Origin: Acidimicrobiaceae bacterium
GTDB taxonomy: Bacteria; Actinomycetota; Acidimicrobiia; Acidimicrobiales; Ilumatobacteraceae
DNA length: 20,120 nucleotides
Assembly: GCA_947487095.1 (NCBI GenBank)
Contig: CANKVI010000007.1
Coordinates: forward strand, 1-20,120
Reading direction: 5' to 3'
Shown: one piece after another, positions 8,654 through 15,271 of the stretch
How positions within the stretch are numbered: the first letter of the stretch is position 1
Layout of the letters: each line of letters begins with the position of its first letter
Made by a program: the position numbers and the translations under genes
The notes under the pieces: generated by a model
The model's input: only the letters and a program-made list of their open reading frames with translations
Database searches by the model: none
Told to the model about the DNA's origin: nothing

Positions 8654-9947
8654 TTCGAAAATTGCCCTCCCAGAGGGCACCTCTTCAGTTGGTATCGGGC
8701 TGTTCATAGCTGGTGTTTCAGCGTATGTATTTTTTAAAATTGGCCAACAAGCACTTGGTCAGGATGGCTTCAAACCCATTGTTGCGATGTGGTTCATCGC
8801 TTTTGCGCTGATTCCTGGATTTTTCCTTCCCATTGAACAAGAAGTGGGCCGGGCACTATCGCACCGCCGCGCTATCGGCCAAGGCGGGTTACCAATTGTT
8901 AAGCGCGTCCTGCAAATCACAGTCATTATTTTCGTCGCACTATGCATTGTTGTCATTGCACTTTCGTCGCAAATCAATAGCAACTTGTTCGACGGAAACG
9001 ATGTAGTCACCTGGTGTCTACTGCTTTCACTTGCAACATATGCGCCGATGCACCTCGCTCGAGGAATTTGCTCGGGTAATGCACGATTCGGTTCATACAG
9101 CATCATCATCGGTCTTGACGGCGCGATTCGAGTAATCAGTTGTGCGGCGTTGTGGATTGCAGGAGTAACCAACATTGGTGCATATGCGCTGACCATTGCG
9201 CTTTCACCTGTTGTCGGCGTTCTCATTGCTGCACTTACCGGAAAATTAAAAACGGAACCCGGCCCAGAGGCTACGTGGGCTGAAGTAACTCCGAACTTAG
9301 GATGGTTGCTTCTCGGTTCACTCTTTGCGGCAGCGCTCGTGAACGCCGGACCAATCACCGTTGACATTCTCGGCCAAGATGCACCACCGGAACTTGTCAC
9401 CCGATTTGGTAATGCAGTTATTTTTGCGCGCATTCCATTATTTCTCTTTCAAGCAGTGCAAGCCGCACTGCTCCCACGTCTGGCTCGGCTTGCTGCACAG
9501 CGAAAACTCTCCGAATTTATTCGCGGACTAAAGCAACTCCTGATTCTCGTGGTGTCAGTAGGAGTACTTGGAACCATTGGTGCATTCCTTATCGGACCAT
9601 GGGTACTCGAACTCGTATACGACGGTGGAATTGATCGACGAACGATGACCTTGCTCACGTTCGCAAGCGCTCTGTACATGCTTGCTCTTGCAATCGCCCA
9701 GGCGGTTATTGCCTTAAGCGGTCATGCTCGAGTTGCAGTTGGCTGGGGTGCAGGATTCGCAACTTTTGCAGTAGTCGCTTGGCTCTCGAGTAATGATCTA
9801 TACCTCAGAGTAGAGCTTGCACTCGTTGCGAGTTCGCTGGTCTCACTAGCAATCTTTGTAGTTTCGCTGAAGCAAAAAATGAGTGGTGATGCGATGTTTG
9901 ATGACGCATCAATTATTGATGCTCTTGCCGAGCGTCCGCTCGAATAA
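8613..9947 (+). CDS. MOP-superfamily lipid-linked polysaccharide flippase (Wzx/MurJ-like)
   Basis: The protein of about 444 residues has roughly twelve hydrophobic helices, short polar loops and the repeated helix-pair layout of the MOP (MATE/Wzx/MurJ) transporters. Between helices are positive patches such as RALSHRRAIG and LLPRLARLAAQRK; the latter, with its arginines, resembles the loop seen in Wzx/MurJ proteins. It would move a lipid-linked glycan from the inner to the outer face of the membrane. The start is uncertain. The TTG at 8613 is the last in-frame start before the first helix and overlaps the upstream gene by 41 bases; a TTG at 8559 would add 18 residues. Neither has a good ribosome site. 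Nearby gmd, fcl and glycosyltransferase genes suggest a surface polysaccharide substrate. The gene ends exactly where convergent gmd ends. Confidence 0.85.
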   Translation: MSPTENQPPNSTASSKIALPEGTSSVGIGLFIAGVSAYVFFKIGQQALGQDGFKPIVAMWFIAFALIPGFFLPIEQEVGRALSHRRAIGQGGLPIVKRVLQITVIIFVALCIVVIALSSQINSNLFDGNDVVTWCLLLSLATYAPMHLARGICSGNARFGSYSIIIGLDGAIRVISCAALWIAGVTNIGAYALTIALSPVVGVLIAALTGKLKTEPGPEATWAEVTPNLGWLLLGSLFAAALVNAGPITVDILGQDAPPELVTRFGNAVIFARIPLFLFQAVQAALLPRLARLAAQRKLSEFIRGLKQLLILVVSVGVLGTIGAFLIGPWVLELVYDGGIDRRTMTLLTFASALYMLALAIAQAVIALSGHARVAVGWGAGFATFAVVAWLSSNDLYLRVELALVASSLVSLAIFVVSLKQKMSGDAMFDDASIIDALAERPLE

Positions 9948-10934
9948 CTACTTACTGAGACGGCGAGCTTCGTATTCGAGGTCGTGCTCAACCATCATGG
10001 CAACGAGTTGCTCAAAGTTCACTTCTGGTTGCCAACCAAGTTTGGCTTTTGCCTTCGCTGGGTCGCCGATAAGCAGATCGACCTCTGCGGGACGCAGGAA
10101 CTTGGCATCATGGCGCACATACGGCTTCCAGTCGCCTAGCCCAACCTTGTCAAAAGCCAAGGTAAGGAACTCTTCAATTGAGTGTGTTTCGCCTGTTGCA
10201 ATTACATAATCGTCTGGTTCGTCTTGCTGCAACATCAACCACATTGCTTTTACATAGTCGCCTGCATAACCCCAGTCGCGTTTTGCATCGGTATTGCCGA
10301 GCACGAGTTCTTTTTCCACACCGAGTTTGATTCGTGCTGCCGTATTCGTAATTTTGCGGGTGACAAACTCGAGACCGCGACGCGGTCCTTCATGGTTGAA
10401 TAAAATTCCTGAACACGCATACAGACCGTAACTCTCGCGGTAGTTCATGGTGATGTTGTGACCAAACACTTTGGCAACTCCATATGGCGAGCGCGGATGA
10501 AATGGAGTCAACTCAGTTTGTGGAACTTCGCGCACCTTGCCAAACATTTCTGACGACGATGCCTGATAAAAACGAATTGGGTTGTTCTGTGCCCCGCCCA
10601 CCATTCGTACAGCCTCAAGCGCACGGAGCACACCAAGGCCCGTCACATTCGCGGTGAGTTCTGCTTGATTGAACGACATCGCCACAAAAGAAATAGCGCC
10701 CAAGTTGTAAAACTCGTCTGGCTGCACATATTCAAGAGCTGTCACCAAACTAGTGAGGTCGGTGAGGTCTCCTGGAACAATTTCGATGAATGGAAACTCA
10801 TCGCGCAGCATTTCTGCGCGGGGATTGTTTTGCCCTTTCATCATGCCGTACACCTTGTACCCCTTTGAATGAAGTAGTTCTGCAAGGTGGCGACCGTCTT
10901 GGCCAGTGATTCCCGTGATGAACGCTTTACGCAT
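9948..10934 (-). CDS. gmd: GDP-mannose 4,6-dehydratase
   Basis: The 328-residue extended SDR enzyme converts GDP-mannose to GDP-4-keto-6-deoxymannose, the precursor of GDP-L-fucose and GDP-rhamnose. It shows the nucleotide-binding loop TGITGQDG (7-14), the catalytic set S127 (Thr in many homologues), E129, Y151 and K155 (SPYGVAK), and two GMD hallmarks: the FNHEGPRRG loop and the [16 protein letters not shown] stretch. The ATG at 10934 is chosen because MRKAFITG is the typical N-terminus; the open frame upstream runs into cofD on the other strand. It stands alone, divergent from cofD by 33 bases and convergent with the flippase without a gap. The next enzyme, fcl, is encoded 8 kb away in this window. 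A TAGATT hexamer ten bases before the ATG is a possible -10 box. Confidence 0.96.
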   Translation of the reverse strand: MRKAFITGITGQDGRHLAELLHSKGYKVYGMMKGQNNPRAEMLRDEFPFIEIVPGDLTDLTSLVTALEYVQPDEFYNLGAISFVAMSFNQAELTANVTGLGVLRALEAVRMVGGAQNNPIRFYQASSSEMFGKVREVPQTELTPFHPRSPYGVAKVFGHNITMNYRESYGLYACSGILFNHEGPRRGLEFVTRKITNTAARIKLGVEKELVLGNTDAKRDWGYAGDYVKAMWLMLQQDEPDDYVIATGETHSIEEFLTLAFDKVGLGDWKPYVRHDAKFLRPAEVDLLIGDPAKAKAKLGWQPEVNFEQLVAMMVEHDLEYEARRLSK

Positions 10935-10954
10935 AATGCATTCAAATCTATCAG

Positions 10955-10967
10955 TACGATCACTGAC
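10955..10967 (+). promoter_or_regulatory. Candidate leaderless promoter for cofD
   Basis: TACGAT (10955-10960) fits the -10 pattern and is followed by seven bases and the GTG start of cofD, placing transcription start at or next to the start codon. There is no Shine-Dalgarno sequence and no convincing -35 box. Only 33 bases separate the gmd and cofD start codons, leaving no room for a conventional leader on both sides. Confidence 0.4.
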
Positions 10968-11936
10968 GTGATTGCTGTTCTCGCAGGTGGCGTTGGTGCC
11001 GCACGTTTTCTTCGCGGACTCATGCTCGAAGTTGAGCCCCAACACATCGCATCAATTGTCAACACTGGCGATGACACCGTGCTTCATGGATTACACATTT
11101 CGCCCGATCTCGACACGGTTACCTACACGCTGGCTGGAGCAATTGACCCTGAGCGTGGCTGGGGGCTCGAGAACGAAACGTGGATAGCGATGGAGGCATT
11201 GTCTAAATATGCCAATGTCCGTCCAAACAATTCACACGCTGCTCCAACATGGTTCAATCTCGGCGATAAAGACCTAGCGACACATTTCTACCGAACTGCG
11301 CGTCTTGCTGAAGGCGCAACACTTTCGCAAGTCACAAGTGAGATTTCTCGGGCTTGGGAACTGAGTCTGCATCTTGTTCCAATGACCAATGACAGCGTGC
11401 GAACCATGATCACGCTTGCAGAAGACTGTGCGGCTGGCGGCGCAGGGTCACAAATCAGTTTCCAGGAATACTTCGTAAAGCATCACCATAGCGTTGCGGT
11501 ATCGGCCGTTACATTTGCGGGATCACAGACAGCAAAGCCAAATGGTTTGGACATGTTTGCAAGCGCTGATTCCATATTGATCGCGCCATCCAACCCGCTG
11601 GTTTCCATAGCACCAATTCGATCGCTTGCAGGAGTTGATGAAGTTCTTTCCTCGCGTCGCGACTCTGTGTGCGCGATTTCGCCAATTGTGAATGGCGCGG
11701 CATTAAAGGGCCCTGCAGATCGTCTCATGAATGAACTTGGCCATGAGACTTCAGTCGTCGGCGTAGCAAAGATTTATGCGCCAATCTGTGGCACTCTCAT
11801 TATTGACAACGCTGATGCGCACCTCGCCTCTGCAGTTGAGGCGCAAGGTATGCGCTGCGTCGTTACCGACACCATCATGAAATCACCGCAGGTATCTGCT
11901 GCACTTGCACGAACCGCACTGGAGGCAACACGATGA
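10968..11936 (+). CDS. cofD: 2-phospho-L-lactate (or phosphoenolpyruvyl) transferase CofD/FbiA
   Basis: The 322-residue enzyme joins the phospholactyl or phosphoenolpyruvyl group from its guanosine diphosphate donor to the deazaflavin Fo, making (dehydro)F420-0. Family features are the N-terminal loop [15 protein letters not shown] (4-18), the VNTGDD motif (31-36), [13 protein letters not shown] (45-57) and RGWGL (63-67). The GTG at 10968 is selected because it begins directly at the conserved first strand; the frame is open further upstream, but that part is antisense to gmd. The length is normal for the family. In actinobacteria the donor is thought to be enolpyruvyl-diphospho-guanosine, so the product would be dehydro-F420-0. 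The stop overlaps the cofE start as ATGA, so the pair is translationally coupled. Confidence 0.95.
   Translation: MIAVLAGGVGAARFLRGLMLEVEPQHIASIVNTGDDTVLHGLHISPDLDTVTYTLAGAIDPERGWGLENETWIAMEALSKYANVRPNNSHAAPTWFNLGDKDLATHFYRTARLAEGATLSQVTSEISRAWELSLHLVPMTNDSVRTMITLAEDCAAGGAGSQISFQEYFVKHHHSVAVSAVTFAGSQTAKPNGLDMFASADSILIAPSNPLVSIAPIRSLAGVDEVLSSRRDSVCAISPIVNGAALKGPADRLMNELGHETSVVGVAKIYAPICGTLIIDNADAHLASAVEAQGMRCVVTDTIMKSPQVSAALARTALEATR
11921..11925 (+). promoter_or_regulatory. Shine-Dalgarno site of cofE
   Basis: GGAGG lies seven bases before the cofE ATG, inside the end of cofD. It confirms the cofE start and shows that the organism uses classical ribosome sites for internal genes, in contrast to several first-in-unit genes here. 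Confidence 0.75.
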
Positions 11937-12646
11937 ACAGACTTACTGCTTGGGGCATTGAAGGAATTGGCGAGGTCGTTCCTGGTGATCAAGTTGGCGA
12001 CATTGTGGTGAATGCTTGCCGTACAGAACCCAACGGTCCTTTGCAAGACAACGACGTTGTGGTGGTAACACAAAAGATCGTGTCAAAGGCCGAGGGAAGA
12101 CTTGTGGAGATTGACCCGGAAGACCCACTCAGCCACAAACAATTAGTCGAAGACGAAGCTGTGCGAGTCGTGCGTCGGCGAGGCGACTTGATCATCACGG
12201 AAACGAAGCACGGCTTTATTTGCGCCAACAGTGGAATTGATTTGTCCAACGTGGAACGCGGATTTGCCGCACTTCTGCCGCTAGACAGCGACCGTTCCGC
12301 CCGCCGCATTCGCGACATCATCCAGGCAAAGTTGGGCGTTTCTGTTGGCGTAATTGTGAGCGACACATTTGGACGACCGTGGCGCAAGGGACTCACTGAT
12401 GTGGCAATTGGAGTCGCAGGAATTGCTGCTGTTGTTGACTTACGCGGAACGCCAGATGCACTTGGTCGCACCATGCAAGTGACCGAGGTGTGCGTCGCAG
12501 ACGAACTAGCGAGCACCGCAGAGCTCGTGATGGGAAAGTCTTCGGGTATTCCCGTGGCCATCGTTCGAGGAGCAGACCCATCGTGGTTCCGAGATGCATC
12601 AATGTCCGAGATCGTTCGTCCTCCGCAGGAAGACCTATTCCGCTAG
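11933..12646 (+). CDS. cofE: Coenzyme F420-0:L-glutamate ligase, stand-alone CofE
   Basis: The 237-residue GTP-dependent ligase adds L-glutamate residues to F420-0. Recognisable family segments are VVTQKIVSKAEG (44-55), the KHGF...ANSGID region (92-103, with H93) and VSDTFGRPWRKG (142-153). The protein ends soon after the ligase domain, so it lacks the C-terminal FMN-binding nitroreductase-like domain fused in mycobacterial FbiB, which reduces dehydro-F420-0. If CofD here makes the dehydro form, a separate reductase must exist elsewhere. The start is the ATG overlapping the cofD stop, with GGAGG upstream. Its stop lies three bases from that of the convergent SDR gene, as cofDE and a ManC-type unit converge in mycobacteria. 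Confidence 0.95.
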   Translation: MNRLTAWGIEGIGEVVPGDQVGDIVVNACRTEPNGPLQDNDVVVVTQKIVSKAEGRLVEIDPEDPLSHKQLVEDEAVRVVRRRGDLIITETKHGFICANSGIDLSNVERGFAALLPLDSDRSARRIRDIIQAKLGVSVGVIVSDTFGRPWRKGLTDVAIGVAGIAAVVDLRGTPDALGRTMQVTEVCVADELASTAELVMGKSSGIPVAIVRGADPSWFRDASMSEIVRPPQEDLFR

Positions 12647-12660
12647 CAGCTATAGCTGTT
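12645..12660. terminator. Small inverted repeat between cofE and the SDR gene
   Basis: CAGCTATAGCTG (12647-12658) is a perfect 12-base palindrome that can extend by a G-T pair and one A-T pair. It sits across the two convergent stop codons. As RNA it gives a stem of about six pairs with a TATA loop, with no long T-run after it. It could be a weak two-way terminator, but this is a consensus-free guess. Confidence 0.3.
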
Positions 12661-13582
12661 TGAAGTGTTGGCGAATCACGCCAAGGCCATCGTGCAGTGT
12701 GGTCCAAGGTGTCCAACCGAGTTGGATCTTGGCACGCACATTCGACACCGCTGTTCGTTGCAAATCTGCAGGCCGTGCTGAGATCTTCTGTGCTTTTACC
12801 GTGGTTCCAGCAGCGAGTTGTTTGAACAATTCTTCAATAGACGTCTGCACTCCAGTTCCAATGTTGATGAGCAAACCATCTCCGCGATTTTGTGCGCGTA
12901 TCAATGCATCCACCACGTCGTCAACATAAACAAAGTCTCTCGTTTGCTTGCCATTGCCAAAAATCTGAGCGTCCTCACCTCTTACTATTGCCGCTGCGAA
13001 AGCTGCAACAACTCCATCCTCTGCACGCTGACGCAACCCGTAGACATTGGTAGTTGCCAAAACCGTGAATTCAATGCCGTGTTTTTCTCGGTATACACCC
13101 AGCAAATCAATCAAAGTTTGCGCCATTACGTGAGGCACGCCAATTGCATCGTTCTTTCTTCCCTCTTTCACAGGAAGATGCTTTGCATTTACTTCACCAT
13201 AAATCAATCCAGCCGCAATACTCACTACTACTTTCTTCACACCATGATTGCGTGCTGCTTCCAAAACAGAAAGCAACATCGGAACTGCCCGCATCACAGA
13301 CGAATTCTCTGAAGCATGTGGTGCAAGTAGCGCAAAGTGATACAACACATCTGGTCTACGTAGCCCGACGAGTTCTGCAAATTCAAGACTGGCGACATCG
13401 AGATGATGAAACCGGAGTTGGCCCCCCATCGCACGCGCATCCCCAAGATTGGCGAGCGAACCGGTGGAAAGGTCATCAACTACTTCAACTGCGTGACCGT
13501 CGGCGAGTAACCGTTCAACGAGATGAGATCCGACAAATCCTGCTCCACCGCACACCATCACCGTTGAGGTGGATGCTGACAT
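12650..13582 (-). CDS. NAD(P)-dependent epimerase/dehydratase-like SDR lacking catalytic residues
   Basis: The 310-residue protein has the extended SDR fold of UDP-glucose epimerases. It keeps the nucleotide loop GGAGFVG (12-18), an acidic residue after strand two (D36, D37), a YHFA segment where most relatives have HLAA, VYG (180-182), and GNGKQTRDFVYVDDV (209-223). The catalytic Ser/Thr-Tyr-Lys triad is absent. Where relatives have PYxxxK, this protein reads PHVMAQ (H151, Q155), and the serine position before IYG is alanine (A124). It may bind a nucleotide sugar without converting it, as a regulator or scaffold, or use other residues. It is the last gene of the six-gene glycan operon, two bases after the ManC-like gene. 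The frame is intact, so it is not a decayed pseudogene by sequence. Confidence 0.88.
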   Translation of the reverse strand: MSASTSTVMVCGGAGFVGSHLVERLLADGHAVEVVDDLSTGSLANLGDARAMGGQLRFHHLDVASLEFAELVGLRRPDVLYHFALLAPHASENSSVMRAVPMLLSVLEAARNHGVKKVVVSIAAGLIYGEVNAKHLPVKEGRKNDAIGVPHVMAQTLIDLLGVYREKHGIEFTVLATTNVYGLRQRAEDGVVAAFAAAIVRGEDAQIFGNGKQTRDFVYVDDVVDALIRAQNRGDGLLINIGTGVQTSIEELFKQLAAGTTVKAQKISARPADLQRTAVSNVRAKIQLGWTPWTTLHDGLGVIRQHFKQL

Positions 13583-13584
13583 GA

Positions 13585-14586
13585 CTAGGAATTCTCACCT
13601 TCGGGGAAGCGACCACCTGATGAAACTTCGCCGGACTGCACAACACCAGTTGGGCCAACAATGCAGTCAACAATGCGGGCATCATTGCCAACACTGCCCA
13701 TCACAATGGATCGTTCGACAACTGCTCCGTTGCCGATGATTGCACCGTCAAGCAACACCGAATTACTGACGTGTGCATGCTCGCCAATGGTTGAACGTGC
13801 AGAAACCACGGCATCGCGGACTATCGCAGTACTAGCAATTGATGCATCAGCGTGCACCGCAGCATCAGCCGAATTACGCAACTGTGCAGCAATATCGCAG
13901 TTTGCTTGCACATAGGTATCTGGCCTACCCGCATCAATCCAGTAATCATCCGTAGCCATTGCGAAAAGCCCGCCCTCTGCTACCAATTTCGGGAAGGTGA
14001 CGCGCTCGATGGACAACTTTTCAGTTCCAGGCATGAGCGCAAGCGTTGACTCCTCCATGACATACGTTCCTGCACTTGCAAAGCGACTCGTCGTTTCTCC
14101 TGGCTGAGGCTTTTCGACAAACCGCAGCACTCGCCCGTCTAAGTCGGTTTCAACAATGCCAAATTGTGATGGATCATCTACTGGCGTAAGGGAAATCGTG
14201 GCTTTCGCACCACTGCGCCGATGGAATGCAACTAAATCTGCAACGTTTAGGTCAGTCATCACATCACCATTGGCAACAATGAATGTTCCAGAAATTTCTG
14301 CTGCGCGAGCAGCAAACCCGATTGCACCAGCAGTATCAAGTGGGGTCGACTCAACGGCATACGACATTCGTACGTTGCCACACATGTTGTTTGGAAACTC
14401 TGCAAAAAACGGTTCGGGTTTGAAACCAAGCGCCAACACCACATCGGTGACCCCACCTTCGGCCAACCGATTGACGAGCCTGCGAATCATTGGCACATGC
14501 GCAACGGGCAACAATGGTTTTGGAATGGCGTACGTCAGCGGCCGAAGCCGAGTACCAAAACCTCCAACGAGCACGACAGCGTGCAT
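13585..14586 (-). CDS. Nucleotidyltransferase, probable mannose-1-phosphate guanylyltransferase
   Basis: The 333-residue enzyme has the sugar-nucleotide pyrophosphorylase fold. The signature GGFGTRLRPLT (8-18) and PKPLLPV (22-28) bind the nucleotide and phosphate; PLDTAGA (82-88) and NGD (106-108, with metal ligand D108) are in the expected places; VEKP is at 157-160. From about 240 the chain has hexapeptide-type repeats (STIGEHAHVSNSVLLDGAIIGNGAVV), a left-handed beta-helix. It resembles the mycobacterial Rv3264c/ManB group, which makes GDP-mannose. Glucose- or other-specific relatives share the motifs, so specificity is inferred from gmd and fcl in the window and from the position opposite cofDE. 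The ATG at 14586 follows the upstream stop by ten bases. Ten residues after the repeats form a polar tail. Confidence 0.88.
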   Translation of the reverse strand: MHAVVLVGGFGTRLRPLTYAIPKPLLPVAHVPMIRRLVNRLAEGGVTDVVLALGFKPEPFFAEFPNNMCGNVRMSYAVESTPLDTAGAIGFAARAAEISGTFIVANGDVMTDLNVADLVAFHRRSGAKATISLTPVDDPSQFGIVETDLDGRVLRFVEKPQPGETTSRFASAGTYVMEESTLALMPGTEKLSIERVTFPKLVAEGGLFAMATDDYWIDAGRPDTYVQANCDIAAQLRNSADAAVHADASIASTAIVRDAVVSARSTIGEHAHVSNSVLLDGAIIGNGAVVERSIVMGSVGNDARIVDCIVGPTGVVQSGEVSSGGRFPEGENS

Positions 14587-14596
14587 CGTGGGTGAA

Positions 14597-15259
14597 CTAT
14601 CCCTGATAGTCCGCGAGTGAATCTGCGACAGCAGGTCGCGGCACCTCAGTTCCGTCTGGAGCGAATGCCAACACCACCGTCATTTGGTCATCAATCTTGA
14701 CTCCACCGAAACTGGCGATTGACAACTTTGATTCTGCAGAACCGCTTTCCCAAACATAGACACTGATTTTTGCGTCTTTGTCTGCACACTGCGTATCGGT
14801 TTCTGAAATCTTCGTTCCATCTTTGAGCGTGATCGAGTCATCAGCGACTGTCATTCCATACAGACCAAAAATGGTTTCAAGTTTTGCTTTGCGCTGACCG
14901 GCAAGCGCTTGTGGCAGCCAACCAACAACTCCGTCGCCAATGATGGCCGCTGGAGTTTCTGTTGTTACAGCTGCAAATTTGTCGGTTGGACTCAGCGTTG
15001 CCGCATCTGGCTGCTCCAAGTCGGTTGCAAGCGCATCACAATTAAAAAATGCAAATGCAGTTGCGAACTTCTGCTCTGCCGTCACTGATGCATCAACTAC
15101 GGTTCCACTCTGTCGCGCATATGCAATGAGGACTGCGCCAAGGATGAGTACGGAGAGAACTATGGTCGGGAAAACTGACCCACCCTGAAAGCGGACCTTT
15201 TTGCCTTTGCCCTTTTCTGCAAGACGGGCGATTTTTTTAGCTGATGATGTGCGTGCCAC
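14597..15259 (-). CDS. Uncharacterised single-pass membrane protein in glycan operon
   Basis: The 220-residue protein has a basic cytosolic tail (RTSSAKKIARLAEKGKGKK), one membrane helix (about 29-47) and an extracytoplasmic domain of about 170 residues. The domain contains two cysteines (C74 in FFNCDAL and C158 in DTQCADKD) that could form a disulfide, and ends with a proline-containing tail. I do not recognise a family. The GTG at 15259 is the only start placing a normal basic tail before the helix, but it has no clear ribosome site. It lies 12 bases after the WbuB-like glycosyltransferase and ten before the ManC-like gene, so it belongs to the operon. Its place suggests a role in chain export, length control or attachment; this is inferred from context only. 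Confidence 0.8.
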   Translation of the reverse strand: MARTSSAKKIARLAEKGKGKKVRFQGGSVFPTIVLSVLILGAVLIAYARQSGTVVDASVTAEQKFATAFAFFNCDALATDLEQPDAATLSPTDKFAAVTTETPAAIIGDGVVGWLPQALAGQRKAKLETIFGLYGMTVADDSITLKDGTKISETDTQCADKDAKISVYVWESGSAESKLSIASFGGVKIDDQMTVVLAFAPDGTEVPRPAVADSLADYQG

Positions 15260-15271
15260 GAGGACTAGAGG

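Noticed and set aside
8759..9433. A 224-codon minus-strand open frame inside the flippase
   Set aside because: Its product is low-complexity, rich in S, T, R and P, as expected from reading a hydrophobic protein gene backwards. The plus-strand frame has clear membrane helices.
14940..15188. Open frames antisense to the membrane protein and to several glycosyltransferases
   Set aside because: They follow the wobble pattern of the real genes on the other strand, show no family motif and lack ribosome sites.
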